Shown here one piece after another: positions 9,601 through 21,700 of a stretch of 64,000 nucleotides of DNA (within the stretch, counting starts at the first letter, position 1; each line of letters begins with the position of its first letter). The stretch is from Lepidurus packardi (lineage: Eukaryota; Arthropoda; Branchiopoda; Notostraca; Triopsidae). The notes under the pieces are model-generated. The model searched no databases and had not been told where the DNA came from. It saw only the letters and a program-made list of their open reading frames with translations. Location: NCBI GenBank assembly GCA_023053545.1, contig JAKZAN010000007.1, positions 8,866,001-8,930,000 of the forward strand, given 5' to 3'. Both the position numbers and the translations under genes were made by a program.

Positions 9601-12499
9601 AAACTAGTATAACCTAACCTAACTTAACCTAACCTAACCTAACCTAGCTAACCTAACCTAAAATTTTTAATTTCCCCGCTTTTTCCATAGACCTCAACTT
9701 ATTTTGACACGATCTGGCAACGCTGTGGTTTGTACAGGTTGGGTTTTGGCTATATGCCATCGGAAACTAGATTTCGGAAACTAGACTCTATTTCTAGACT
9801 AGATTTCGGAAACTAGACATCATCGGAAACTAGACTCTATTTTTGTAAAGACAAGGTCGCTCTTTGGCGGCTATTGCCCTTTAAAAAGAACGATAAAGCA
9901 TATTTTCTTCTTTGCAGCTGGAACTAGTTTTCATTGAGGAAAGACATGAATAAGAGCAGCATTCACGATTTAGCTAATTGTTTTTGGTCTGCTGGGCTGG
10001 GCTTGAAGGAGGGCCGGTTTTTACCACCCAGGATCGGCCGAGCGGTAACTTGTTTTTCTGCGGCCTTTAATGATGATCGATTGAGGTAATAGGGGTAGTG
10101 GTGTTGCTACAACGCTTTTCTGCTATTGGTGACGAGATTCCAAGCGCGTGCCGTGCAGAAGCTCGTTTCAATCGGCCTGTTTTAAGTTCTTGCTTTCTTA
10201 AACGGGAGGTGAAACAAATAGTCACGCTATACTCTAAAGCTTCCCATCCTTTTTTATCACTGTCAATCTTAACCGGTCTTGGGTGTAAAAGTCTTGACAT
10301 AAATTGGACTTGACCGATTTGGCACGTTTGAATAAGCCCACAAAACTGGACCACACCAGGTGTTGGGACCAAACTGTTTCGAAAAGCAAAAAGCCTCTAT
10401 AATGCTAACCCTAATCCTATCTCCTATCATCCTAATCCTAATACTCTCCTATCATCCTAACCACTAGATATAGGTCAACACGTTCTTGGGATTTAATTAC
10501 AAATATATGTAACTTTTCCCAGAGTAAAAGGTTACACTAGTGTGTCACTTTCTAACAATGAATTTTTCTTTTTTCAGCTGAGTGAAAGAAAAAACAAGTT
10601 TTAACGATTCTCATCAACTTTCGTGGATTAGAATCGTTAACTTAACCAAATCTAACCTAACCTAAACTAACCTAACCTATCCTAAAACTAACCTAATGCA
10701 TTTCCAATCCAACTACCAATTTTCAACTCAATTGACACTTGTTTGTCATTCTTTTTCCCGAGAACGTTTTGCAACCATAATACACAAGAGTGTCAATTTT
10801 ATCCCCGGGTTCTAAAACTGGAGAACCTGTTGAAGCAGGTCATGGAGCAAAAGAAGCCATCTAGCGGTAACGAAGGTCGGCAAACTTGTTTGTTCGCTTT
10901 TTCCTATCCTAACCTAACCTAATGTATTTCCAATCCAACTACCAATTTTCAGCTCAATTGACACTTGTTTGTCACTCTTTTTCCGGAGAACGTTTTGCAA
11001 TCATAATACACAAGAGTGTCAGTTTTATCCTCGGGTTCTAAAACTGGAGAACCTGTTGAGGCAGGCCATCTAGCGGTAACGAAGGTCCTCAAACTTGTTT
11101 GTTCGCTTTTTCCTATCCTAACCTAACCTAATGCATTTCCAATCCAACTACCAATTTTCAGCTCAATTGACACTTGTTTGTCACTCTTTTTCCGGAGAAC
11201 GTTTTGCAATCATAATACACAAGAGTGTCAGTTTTATCCCCGAGTTCTAAAACTGGAGAACCTGTTGAGGCAGGTCATGGAGCCAAAGAAGCCATCTAGC
11301 GGTAACGAAGGTCCGCAAACTTGTTTGTTCGCTTTTTCTATTGTAGCAGGGACACGATAGAAAAGACAGGTGATGGTCCTAGACCATTGCAACCTTGGGA
11401 ATGCGTTAGTATTATGCCAAGGTAAGTGACGCGGAATAATGCCCCATGTAAGTCTTTTAAAAGTGACCTAGTGTACGTGCTGTTTTGTGAAGCAGCCTGG
11501 TGCGTATGTTGAGTTGAAGGAAGATGGAAAGTCTCCAATGTCCAGTTGCTTCGTTCGGTTTGAAACACGTTCTTATGGGTTCAAAGACACCCAGAGCAGA
11601 AATTATGAAGGTTGACGATACCCCTCCCCCTTTCCGCTTCCACTTGCGGGTCTGAAAAAAAGCGTTCCCGCGCTGTGCGACAGCCGAGGTGTGTTTTTTA
11701 CTATTAAAATAAAATATGGGGGATTATATGTTAAGACTGCGTGACGATTTATGATGGAAAATAGTAGAGCGTAAGGGAAAACGACAAACGGTCTTGGATG
11801 CCGTTACTTATTTTTTTTATAATTTCGTCTTTTTTTGTTGTGTACCCTTGAAACAACGCCAAGAAAAAGGGTTGAAGACTGACTAGCCAGCGGGCATCAA
11901 AGGGTTTTGTCAGTCGTAAAATTTTTGGTAGTACAATCAACTCTCCCGAAAAGTCCAAAAAACTCCAGAAAACCCGAGTGAAGGAAACATTTTTTTTTTT
12001 AAAAAAAGAGGAACATGCTCCTCTAGATAGACTTACATAAGGCCAAGGACTTCATGGCGGCACTCGTGGAACCATTGTTGGGGTTGGCGTATAACTGGTC
12101 CTCATGTGGAGCGGTCGCATGGTTGGTTAAAGTGTGCAGGATTAGCCCTGGAACCGAGTTGAGACTTGTCCCGTGTAAAGGGGCCAGGATTCCATCCGAG
12201 CTCATCATGGAATACATGAGGGTATCCTCGTACATGGAGTACTCTTCTTCGCAATCCCCACTGGGTTCCGGCTTGGTGTAACATGCGCTAGAATCCTGAT
12301 GTCGGTACAACCCAAAAGAAAAGAGATGGATTAGAGCATTAGTACCTAATGCAGTTTCCATATCTTCCCCCTCCTTCTGTTCCAGATATATCAAAGCACA
12401 AATTTGTTCCTTAGGAACACATTATTGGATAATGACTTGCACACACCAAGCGAAAATTAAAGCCCTTACCTCATGAAACAGTGGACTAGCGGCAGGCAT
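6695..12499 (-). CDS. ESE-type (ELF3/EHF/ELF5-like) ETS transcription factor, complete, 7 exons
   Basis: Nuclear DNA-binding transcription factor. Exons in transcript order: 12499-12470, 12295-12037, 8298-7978, 7882-7400, 7276-7172, 7104-6909, 6827-6695. Every junction is GT-AG, and the phases (0,1,1,1,1,2) join into 508 codons plus TAA. The start is the ATG at 12499-12497, with an in-frame stop upstream. Domains: an acidic, Met/Ser-rich N-terminus; a PNT/SAM domain at about residues 103-190 (GWLKKLP, IDWLFDVAKDCGI); a linker; an AT-hook at 386-390 (GRPPK) followed by a basic RDRSKSKK stretch; and an ETS domain at about 404-490, with LWEFIRDLL, RMTYEKLSRAMRYYYK (both recognition-helix arginines) and GRRLVYKFG. 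PNT plus AT-hook plus ETS is the ELF3 arrangement, and the ETS sequence is nearest to ELF3/EHF. Families of this kind regulate epithelial differentiation genes. Intron 2 is 3.7 kb and repeat-filled, and the others are 67-174 nt. The assignment to ESE rather than another ETS group is strong but made from memory of the family. Confidence 0.93.
8561..9074. mobile_element. Non-autonomous inverted-repeat (foldback/MITE-like) element
   Basis: The left arm (about 8561-8685) and right arm (about 8953-9074) are inverted copies roughly 80% alike over ~120 nt. Both contain GACGGATCCGTCA, AGCTGAGGCAAATTTGAC and AAAACCGTATCAA. The ~270-bp middle has no ORF of note and carries a short CCTAA run. This is the shape of a foldback or MITE-type DNA element. 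I did not find a clear target-site duplication. Confidence 0.75.
8872..8902. repeat. Interstitial CCTAA (TTAGG) telomere-type repeat
   Basis: About six CCTAA units with one CTTAA variant. TTAGG is the ancestral arthropod telomere motif. This copy lies between the arms of the inverted-repeat element. Confidence 0.8.
9083..9203. repeat. 11-bp minisatellite (TGTGTCGATAT)n
   Basis: About ten 11-bp units alternate TGTGTCGATAT and TGTATCGATAT, decaying at the right end. At least two units create the 8-mer TATCGATA, the DRE core bound by DREF/BEAF-type proteins in flies. A single partial unit also lies beyond the left arm of the inverted-repeat element near 8542. Confidence 0.85.
9611..9660. repeat. 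Interstitial CCTAA (TTAGG) telomere-type repeat
   Basis: About ten CCTAA units, with single-base variants (CTTAA, CTAGC). Confidence 0.85.
10642..11345. repeat. Three-copy ~210-bp tandem repeat ending in CCTAA units
   Basis: Units begin at about 10695, 10921 and 11131 with ATGCATTTCCAATCC or a close variant. The first two end in a (CCTAA)2-4 run, and a CCTAA run (10642-10697) also precedes the first unit. Copy 2 has a ~15-bp internal deletion. The end of each unit translates on the plus strand to a short phrase (GPQTCLFAFS in unit 3), but no unit keeps a long ORF. Confidence 0.9.
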
Positions 12500-13288
12500 A
12501 GCGAGAAGCGAGTAAGACCTGCAGCCAGGTTGACTACCGGAGAGGGCCAGTTCAGATGATCCAAGTACTCAACCTAAACGACACAAACCAAAAGAGTCTT
12601 GAAGACTGGATACAGAGAGTTGGGCATAGACGTGAGCAAAATCCTGGAAGAATTGCAGTCACGTCCGGCAGGGTACGTTTCCCCCAAACTGAGGTAGTAG
12701 CCAGATACTTCATTAAGATTCAAGACGTGCAAATGTAGAGGAGTCATGGGTTGCCTTCCCCCGTTACGGGATGGTACGAAAAGGTAGCAATTTTGAGCGT
12801 ACCATTGTGATTTTTCCTATAATTTCTTGTAATAGTTCAGTTGGGGTTCTGTACCTTTTTTGGTACGTTTACTTTTGTTTTTAGATTTTTTTAGATTTAC
12901 ATTTTATTGGGTACCGCACTCAAGTTTTCGACTTGTGACCTAGTAAACTCAAAGCCAAGGGAAAGCACTTCCAAGTTGTCTTAATGAATAAGTTTCTTTC
13001 CTTCGCTCCTTTGCACAACCTCCATGTGTGTACATAGTATTGCTTTCTTTGGGCTTGCAGAGAAAAGGGTTTCGGGAAACCTTAAGTTTTGAGGGTTAAA
13101 CTGTGCTTTGTGCTGGGTTTCCGAAAGCTAAGCGTTTCTCATTGCACGCCTACGAGAGATTGTGCACGAGCACGTTTTATGCCGAACAATATGAGGGCGA
13201 CAGAGCCTTGTCGAACCTTATTTGATTTGGAAGGCTCATAGTCGTATATCTGAATATTAAAGAGCCGGATTGAACCTGAAGCTTTGCG

Positions 13289-13460
13289 TACCTAGCTTGG
13301 CTATTCTTCATTGTTGGCAACAACGAAAATTTACTCTTCTTTTGTGCTTAAGTACGCAAGGCTTGAGAATACCTAGCTTGGCTATTCTTCATTGTTGGCA
13401 ACAAAGAAAATTTACTCTTCTTTTGTGCTTAAATACGCAAGGCTTGAGAATACCTGCTCG
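13289..13460. repeat. 81-bp tandem duplication
   Basis: Two near-identical 81-bp copies, beginning at 13289 and 13370 with TACCTAGCTTGGCTATTC, plus the first few bases of a third. Because 81 is a multiple of three, both copies stay in one plus-strand frame and give a repeated peptide. I see no sign that it is translated. Confidence 0.9.
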
Positions 13461-15204
13461 GCAGGATTGCATGACCACCATTGGTTTTAATGTAAAGTAC
13501 GTCATCAAAGACATTCGTTACGCAGATGCTGACTGACCTCCTTTTAGAAACATAGTCTTGAAGAAAAACCATGTTTATTACGAACATAACACATGGCATG
13601 GTTTGGTGCAAGATCCTTGAATGATTTTTCTTGTTTGTGTTGACCCAAAGTCTCGATTTCCTTCTAGTTCCTTCTATCGATGGATAAATTGGTATGAATT
13701 AAGTAAGAGGTTACTGGATTATTAACTTTCTGGCGGATCAACATGGTGCTCTGCATGGAAACAACAAACGTCCCAGTAAGCGTAGCAGTATAAATCAGTT
13801 CAATGCATTCCCCTTATTTACCTCAACCTCAACAGTGAAAACGGGTGTGTTGCTCAACAGTGAAAACTGGTGTGTTGCTCAACAGTAAAAACTGTCTGTT
13901 ATATATGGGACTGGATTAAGCTCGGGTCCAAACCAGTTTGGAAATTGGTTAACAGTACCTAAGCGTATCGTCTCTAACTTGAGGCACACAACACGAGAGA
14001 CGGAACATTGCAACACAGCAAGTGTAGGTATCGACTCCTTTGCAACTGTTTTCAAACGATCCACGCTCACGATCCACACTACAACGTCTTTCTGTTGGCC
14101 TACCCAACCTCCACCGTACATACCTCCGTGTCGTGCATTATTTGCGCACACTCAAGCTGGATTTATCGAAACGGGGAACTCCCGCTCGACCTCTTCTATG
14201 TCGAACGACGTCATAGACGGGAGCTCGTCGTGAACATGTTTACGAAGCTTAAAACGTGAGGCCTGCCAACACACGTGTTAGATGCTGTGCATGAGTATTC
14301 ATTACGGGGTCCCGCGCGACGCTCTCAATTCAGGTGCAACTTGCTCTCCCGCCGCGCTCTTAATAGCTTTTCTATCCATCTGAACGCGGTCACCTCTATC
14401 ATCTGAACGCGGTCTTAGGGCCTTATTTCGCTGTGAACTTGCGCAGGATATTTATTGAATGTAGTTCCAGCCAAAACTCTGGCTTGTTTGACAGCTCTCG
14501 TGTTCCTCCGGAAATGGCAAGCCGTTTGCCTTCGATAACGAACAAGTGTTTCAGGAATTGAACATTGGAACAAAATCCCCGCATGTTTTTTTTATAAAGA
14601 ATCAAATGAGATGGGTCTGTTTCCAAGTCACAGGAAATTGTATTGACAAGGGCCCTTGATATCTTATCTAATTTTTTGAGGATGGGAAGCCACCAAATCC
14701 TTTTCGATAAGCGAGAAGGATAAAATGGTATTATGCCTCATGACACATTCTCCTCGATCAGTTATAGCGGGACACACTTTCTCGAGGACAGTTTAGATAC
14801 ACATATGCATCTCATGCCAAACTTACATTCGCCAGCTTATTATCTTCTCTATGTACACAACTTGGGAACACTTACTGCTCTCATATCCCAGATTCCACAG
14901 ATGTTGCGTTCAGTGGAACGTTTCACGCTTAGGAACTGATTTATTTTAATAGAAAAAGGTGTGCTGCACACAAGTCGCTTTTCTATTAAGGTAGTGTGAC
15001 TGCGAATTGTTGTTTTCAAAGAGATAGACGACGTGGCCTATTGTATTTTTATAACTTGCTACCTTGAAAAAAAAAGATAAAAGATACGACTTTCTGCAAA
15101 TGTTTTGCGTACATCATTTTAAATGTTTTGCTTCTATCATTTTAATTGAAACCAAACTGCCTCACTTTGAGGCAGAGTAACTGAATGGAGCACGAACTAA
15201 ACTT

Positions 15205-16276
15205 ATGACTCAAACTGTTTTAAATTTTTTGAAATAACCAAAGTAACCAAAATACAAAAGAATAAACATTAAGAAACGAAAAAAAATCTACAAATTCAAG
15301 AAAAGATTTTAATTGAATTTTTTTAAAGTGTGACAAGTTATTTGACTGAAACAACTTCATACATACTGTTTTAAAGTTTTTGAAATAACCAAAGTAACCA
15401 AAATACAAAAGAATAAACATTAAGAAACGAAAAAAAATCTACAAATTCAAGAAAAGATTTTAATTGAATTTTTTTAAAGTTTGACAAGTTATTTGACTGA
15501 AACAACTTCATACATACTGTTTTAAAGTTTTTGAAATAACCAAAGTAACCAAAATACAAAAGAATAAACATTAGGAAAAGAAAAAAAATCTACAAATTCA
15601 AGAAAAGATTTTAATTGAATTTTTTTAAAGTGTGACAAGTTATTTGACTGAAACAAATTCATACATACTGTTTTAAAGTTTTTGAAATAACCAAAGTAAC
15701 CAAAATACAAAAGAATAAACATTAAGAAACGAAAAAAAATCTACAAATTCAAGAAAAGATTTTAATTGAATTTTTTTTAAAGTTTGACAAGTTGTTTGAC
15801 TGAAACAACTTCATACATACTGTTTTAAAGTTTTTGAAATAACCAAAGTAACCAAAATACAAAAGAATAAACATTAAGAAACGAAAAAAAATCTACAAAT
15901 TCAAGAAAAGATTTTAATTCAATTTTTTTTTAAAGTTTGACAAGTTATTTGACTGAAACAACTTGATACATACTGTTTTAAAGTTTTTGAAATAACCAAA
16001 GTAACCAAAATACAAAAGAATAAACATTAGGAAAAGAAAAAAAATCTACAAATTCAAGAAAAGATTTTAATTGAATTTTTTTTAAAGTTTGACAAGTTGT
16101 TTGACTGAAACAACTTCATACATACTGTTTTAAAGTTTTTGAAATAACCAAAGTAACCAAAATACAAAAGAATAAACATTAGGAAACGAAAAAAAATCTA
16201 CAGATTCAAGAAAAGATTTTAATTGAATTTTTTTAAAGTTTGACAAGTTATTTGACTGAAACAACTTCATACATAC
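15205..16276. repeat. 151-bp AT-rich tandem array, seven copies
   Basis: Units of ~151 bp repeat about seven times. Each contains AACCAAAGTAACCAAAATAC, an A-rich run and GACAAGTTATTTGACTGAAAC. Copies differ by a few bases and by the length of the poly-T tract. Because 151 is not a multiple of three, the 66-codon minus-strand ORFs that recur at the same pitch are a by-product of the repeat. Confidence 0.95.
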
Positions 16277-16375
16277 AACTTCATTTGCCGAAATCGAAAT
16301 TTACATAACTGGCCTACAATCAAGCAATCCAGGGGGTCGTTTTGAAATATTTTTTCTAAGGGAATTATATATTTC

Positions 16376-16591
16376 GTGTTCAAAAAGGGTAGTTCGTCCG
16401 AAGCCTTTTGCTACTATTCAAATGAACTCAAAGCTTGTAATAATGATATGGGAAGGCAACCTTATTTGGTAGTTGATGGCGGTCCAAAGCCACCAGAAAC
16501 CATACAAGCCTTACAAGGACGTGTCTGTACCTGTTTGTTTGGCTTTTCAGAAGATGAAGAAGAGAAGAAGACGTTTTCGACCATAGATTAG
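16376..16591 (+). other. Uncharacterised coding-like ORF
   Basis: A plus-strand frame is open to TAG at 16589-16591, with coding-like composition in its second half (PYLVVDGGPKPPETIQ, then an acidic and lysine-rich tail, EDEEEKK). The first codon is not an ATG; an internal ATG lies at 16448. No domain is recognised. The phrase TCLFGFS is close to TCLFAFS in the 11-kb tandem repeat, which may be coincidence or a shared relic. It could be a terminal exon or a decayed gene fragment. Confidence 0.25.
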
Positions 16592-17924
16592 AACAATTAT
16601 ACATTATAATCTTAACCCGAAGGACGTGCGTGTGATAATTTAGAACCCATGTGGTGTTGGGAAAAGCGTTTTTTTTTTTTTTTTTTTTTACTTTTTGGTT
16701 TGAATTTCGAAGAATTATTAGCCGTTCGGGGTTCTCTGGTTCGACAACTGTCGAATTGCAGGTCTCTCCCTGTTGTTAGTAAGCTGTGCTTGTTGGATAA
16801 CAGTAATAAGCATGGGATGCTCTTGTAACTTTATTTTTCTTTTCTCTGGGCGTGGTAGCAAACGAAAAAGAAACTCATGCATGTGAAGAATCCATTAGGA
16901 GCGTTAATTGTAACCCTTTGGAACACTTGCTCCGGAGAGCGACGTGAAGAAAATGATGTCAATTGCATGGAGGTTAGAGCAAATTAGTTTCATTTTTTTG
17001 TGCAGAATGCGAAAAAATAAACTGTAAGGCGTAAAAGGCTAACAGTGTCTCTTTTGCGTCGCTTTTTGCGAAGTATAAGATTGCAACAGTCACGTTAAGT
17101 ATTGTGTAAGTGAATACGCCAGACTGCCAGCTGGCTTCATCTGCTTGTGCAAGGAGTTTTTATAATAAATTGTAGGAAAAAGAAACTCCCTAACGAACTT
17201 AAAAGAAAAACGGGTTCTTCTTCTGATGCAGAACCTCCACATCTTGTTTTCTACGGTAACTTGGATGATGTTTTGTGTGGTCTTAGTTACGGGCGCTCCT
17301 AACAGAGGGCCTGAATCAAGCCCGTACCCAGGGCGGGGCAGGAGGGGCAGGCGCGGTTTAATCCCCCCAGAAATTTATTATTTTCTCTAACGATATCCAC
17401 ACAACCCTCCCCCCCTCCGAACCAAAATCCTGGGTAAGGCCTTGGCCTGAATCTTCTTGTGTCTTCTTGTCTGAATCTTCTTGTGTTCATATGCTTAGAC
17501 CAAACGCAAAAGTCTTCAAGACGCTTTAAAAGAAAAGTAGAACATAAAAGACCATGTTTTAAAAGAACAGGAAGATCTCGATCGAGTTAGTGAAATTGGA
17601 AGTGAGAACTTGAACCCTTTTTGGACTTGAGCACTTTGTTTGACAAACCAGCAGCAATGACCCATGCGACATTAAAGTGGAAAGGAAAAAAGGGTCACTT
17701 TGGGGAAGATAGCGTTTATTTTAATACAGAAAATAAAATAGGATAGAGAGACAGTGTCGTGTTAGGAGGACGTTAAAGGCCAGTTTAATGACTCCAAAAA
17801 TTCACGCTTCGGCAAGTCCGGCCATCAATGGCATGCGAGCAAAAATCGGGATTTCAGGGTCTCGGTCAAGTTCATGAGTAGAGTCAGTTCCTGTATAGAA
17901 GGACAAGACAACGGTGGAAGAGAA

Positions 17925-18790
17925 AATCTACCTTGGATAACTTTCATAAAGATTTTTTTTTTTTTTTTTTTTTTTTTGGCGCAACGCGAAAGTGCACTGA
18001 ACCAAGAGAAATTGCAACTTGAACAACTTGGATTGTTTTTCCTGACACGGAATTTTAATACGGCTATACAAAACTGTTGGAATCCCACATTCGACATATG
18101 CAGAAATACTAGAAATGCTTGGAATTTCTGCAATAAATTATCCAAAAATATACCTTGGATAACTTTCATAAAAGTTTTTTTTTTTTTTTTGCGCAACGCG
18201 AAAGTGCACTGAACCAAGACAAATTGCAACTTGAACAACTTGGATTGTTTTTCCTGACACGGAATTTTATTTCGGCTATACAAAACTGTTGGAATCCCAC
18301 ATTCGACACATGCAGAAATACTAGAAATGCTTGGAATTTCTGCAATAAATTATCCAAAAATATACCTTGGATAACTTTCATAAAAGATTTTTTTTCTTTT
18401 TTTTTTGGCCAAAGAAGCCAAAGTGCACTGAACCAAAGAAATTAGAACTTCCAACAATTTTAACTTTTTCTCCCCCTTTCACGAAATTTTTTTGGCTACA
18501 CAAAACTGTGTTGGAATCCCATATTCGACACATACAAAAATAGTAGAAATGCGTGGAATTTCTGCAATAAATTATCCCAAAATATACCTTGGATAACTTT
18601 CATAAAGATTGTTTTTTTTTTTTGTTTTTTTGGCTTTTCTGTTTGGCCAAAGAAGCCAAAATGCACTGAACCAAAGAAATGAGATCTTTCAACAATTTTA
18701 ACTTTTTTTTCCACTACACGAAATTTTTTGGTTACACAAAACTGTGTTGGAATCCCATATTCGACGCTTACACAGAAAGGCTTGTAATTT
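17925..18790. repeat. ~220-bp tandem array with long poly-T tracts, four copies
   Basis: Four units begin with ACCTTGGATAACTTTCAT near 17930, 18150, 18363 and 18587. Each then has a 12-25-nt T tract, a CAAAGTGCACTGAACCAA-type block and CAAAACTGTTGGAATCCCA. The third and fourth copies share a different middle (GGCCAAAGAAGCC) from the first two, so the array has two subtypes. Confidence 0.92.
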
Positions 18791-21700
18791 CTGCAGTCAT
18801 AATGAATTATCCATAATTTCTTCTTAGAGTTCGGAATTGTTTTACAATTTTCCAGAAATTGGATTCCTAGTAAATGGGAAGGTTTGAAAAGTTGGAAGGT
18901 TTGGTAAATTGGTAAGAGTTTGGTAAATTGGAAGGTTTGGAAGGTTTGCAGTAATAAAAGTACCTTTGAATTCGGCTCTTATTGCCGTATGCCAATTTTG
19001 CGAATGACTCTAATCTTAGTTCTTTATTTAGTGGCGTAACATGCCAAACGAGTCTAAAGGGAAGATAATTACATAACGAAGAAATTAGGATGAAATGGTT
19101 GGCAGTGTTATAAAACTAAGCTAATTAGAGTGTTGATGGAAAATTTCCTAATGTGATTCGAGTGACTGCTCTGCGAATCACTTTTGGTGCGTCTAGACAA
19201 GGTTAAGTACAGGCCAGACTATTTTATTAGCACTTAATATGGGCCTCTATAATTAGCGTAACAGTTGCGGTTACCGTCTCACCTTTAGCATCCATTTGAA
19301 TGTAAAGGACGACAAGTTTGCGCTTCCTTGAAGATTGGTTCCCCGAATTTCTTCATCAAAGAGTCTCATCATGAGCATGAAAAATGATGGAGCTGACTGC
19401 TTTCATATGCTGGCTTCAGAAGTTTATTTACACGGTCTGTTTTGTGATAAGGAGATATCAAGTTCTGTCGCCGAGGTCAACAACGTTCAAGGAGAAGGCA
19501 ACACAGTTCTTGTCGTTGGAAGGAACTTGGACACGAATGGATGACTGAGTTTGATGTCGGGGTTTTATTTTACTTCTATTTTTAATTTTTCTTTAATACG
19601 GGATAGGGGCTAAACAGATAGCTAGGCTTGGTTAAACGCAAGAAATTGTGCGCCTAACGAGGCCCAATTGTGATAAGCACTTCCGACACTTAATTCTAAC
19701 CGTAGGCTGCGCAGTTTCATTCTTAGACTTAGCTCCTTAGAACGTATACGTCAGCCATACGTTCGTGAAGTTGTTTGATCGCGTTAGAAGATATAACTTT
19801 TCTTAGTACTATATTCTTACTAGCCTACTCGTATATAGACTGTCTACTAATCTCTATCTTTCTAAGAATACTCGTATATAGACTATCTAAGCGTTTATAG
19901 TACTATCTAGTATATTAGCTGTAGTACTATATAGTAGGTGTAGGGCTATTTAGTATAAAGTACAGTACGTCGAGTTAAGGTTGTATTGCACCGTAATATT
20001 ATCTCCAAATGGTGGCTAGTTCATAAAGGTCGCATTAAGCCAGATTTACACGGCAAAGACGCGGTTTTAGGAACCCAATGGGTTGGGCTTACACTGCCAA
20101 CGATTCATTGTTGGATGGTTTAGCCAGCAAAAGCCGAAGTTTACGCCATAGAAAACGTGTTACACGTCGCTTTTCATTGTTGCTGCATTGGACGGGATAG
20201 TATAGATTGCTTTAAACTTACCAGCTTCAGCAAACGTTGGGAGGTAGAAAGTCGACACTACCGACGCCTGTTGTACTAAAATAGCTTTAGTACTCGGCGC
20301 CGTAGTTGCGTTAACTTGCCGTAGTTAACTTGCCGTAGTTGCGTTAACAACTAGTAACACTTGAAACGGGGATAATAACTATCACTGCGGTTGTTTTGGA
20401 GACTTTTTTTTACAAACCAATTTTTTACAAAACAAAACAGTTTCGATTTGCCGAACAATTGTCCTTCTTCCAGCTGACTGCCGGATATCTTCCAGCTATG
20501 GCCAAGTATTGTAACAGTTGTGAAACTGGCCAAGGTTTAGGTCACGAGGACTTTTGTCAAATCCGCAAATTTTTTCCTGGGTGGGTGCAACAAAAGCACG
20601 TCACTAAATAGCCCTTAGAACCGTCGAGGTTTACACGATGCTCCGGGTCGTTATGGAAGGAGTACGAGTACCCAATGTGTACTTGAATGGGGCAAGAGTG
20701 TATTAAACGAGAAGTTGAATTTCCGAGTTATGTGATGTGAAGTTGGCGCAACTGGTGCTCACAGCGCGGAGCGTTTCCTCAGGGCTTCTTGGTCTCGCTG
20801 GTAGGTGCAAGAAATGGGATGGACTTGGTCGAGTTTCTTCGAGCCGTGAGGAATTAGACGTCTTTTTTTTCGGGAGGAAGCGTTGACAACAAAAAACGAG
20901 AGTTTTGTAACAAGCTTTTGTTGAAAGGAATCTTGTATTCTTCTACCCCACCGAAGGCTTCCGTGGTGCGTTTGTAGGTTCAAAAAGGTCCGTCAAACTG
21001 AACTACACAAATTAGAGCTTGCACGTGCGTTGGTTTCTTGAAGGCTTCCGTACTTGCGAGTGATTTGGACAAGACTACGGAAAACCTTAGATTGGGGGTC
21101 GGAATTATAAGCTTTTCCATCCCAACTTCCGATCGCGTTTCGCAGTTACCCAACATATGCGGCAGGGGCAAACACACACACGCTCACCAAAAGGGGTCTC
21201 TTTGAGAATCGGATGACGATTTGCATAACTTACCACGCCTACTGGTACAGCCCTTAAACTTAATGGGAACTGCTGGGTTCTAATGACCACCTGTAGAACT
21301 TGCAACCTTTCGACAGTCACGCGCTTTTCTCGAGCGCCGAAGGAGAATGGACTGCGCCCATTGGCCCATCCTCTGCAGGCAATCCAGGCAATACTGTCTC
21401 AACGGGGGGACCAACGCTAGTAGAGCGTAAGTGCTCTCTATTTTGCTACGGTTGTTTTTTAGTTTGTTAGATGGATAGATTTCGCATCTGAGGTCCATGA
21501 CCATAAATTTTCATTCATTCGCCTTACGGGGGAAAGAACAACTAAGGGCAAAAAACCCAAGTACAACTACCACTGGACAGTCAGTTTCGGTTGTGCTACA
21601 CTGAGCAAAGGGACGACGCCGACGCGGCGACACAATTTCAAAGTGGTGCGGAGCTATAACTTAAGACTAGGAAGGATCCGCTATCTTTCTGGCTTTTTTT

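Larger units (their letters stand above)
8299..12036. other. Large repeat-filled intron 2 of the ETS gene
   Basis: This 3.7-kb intron separates the N-terminal exons from the PNT exon. It is far longer than the gene's other introns. It holds a terminal-inverted-repeat element (8561-9074), an 11-bp minisatellite, several short CCTAA arrays and a three-copy ~210-bp tandem repeat. The stretch 9,205-10,640 shows nothing else I can name apart from a CCTAA run at 9611-9660. Confidence 0.85.

Noticed and set aside
15220-15722. Three 66-codon minus-strand ORFs in tandem
   Set aside because: They are by-products of the 151-bp AT-rich repeat, rich in Phe, Leu and Tyr, and they shift frame with each unit.
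17825-18445. ORFs of 96-152 codons on both strands
   Set aside because: They are read through poly-T/poly-A tracts of a tandem repeat (Lys or Phe runs).
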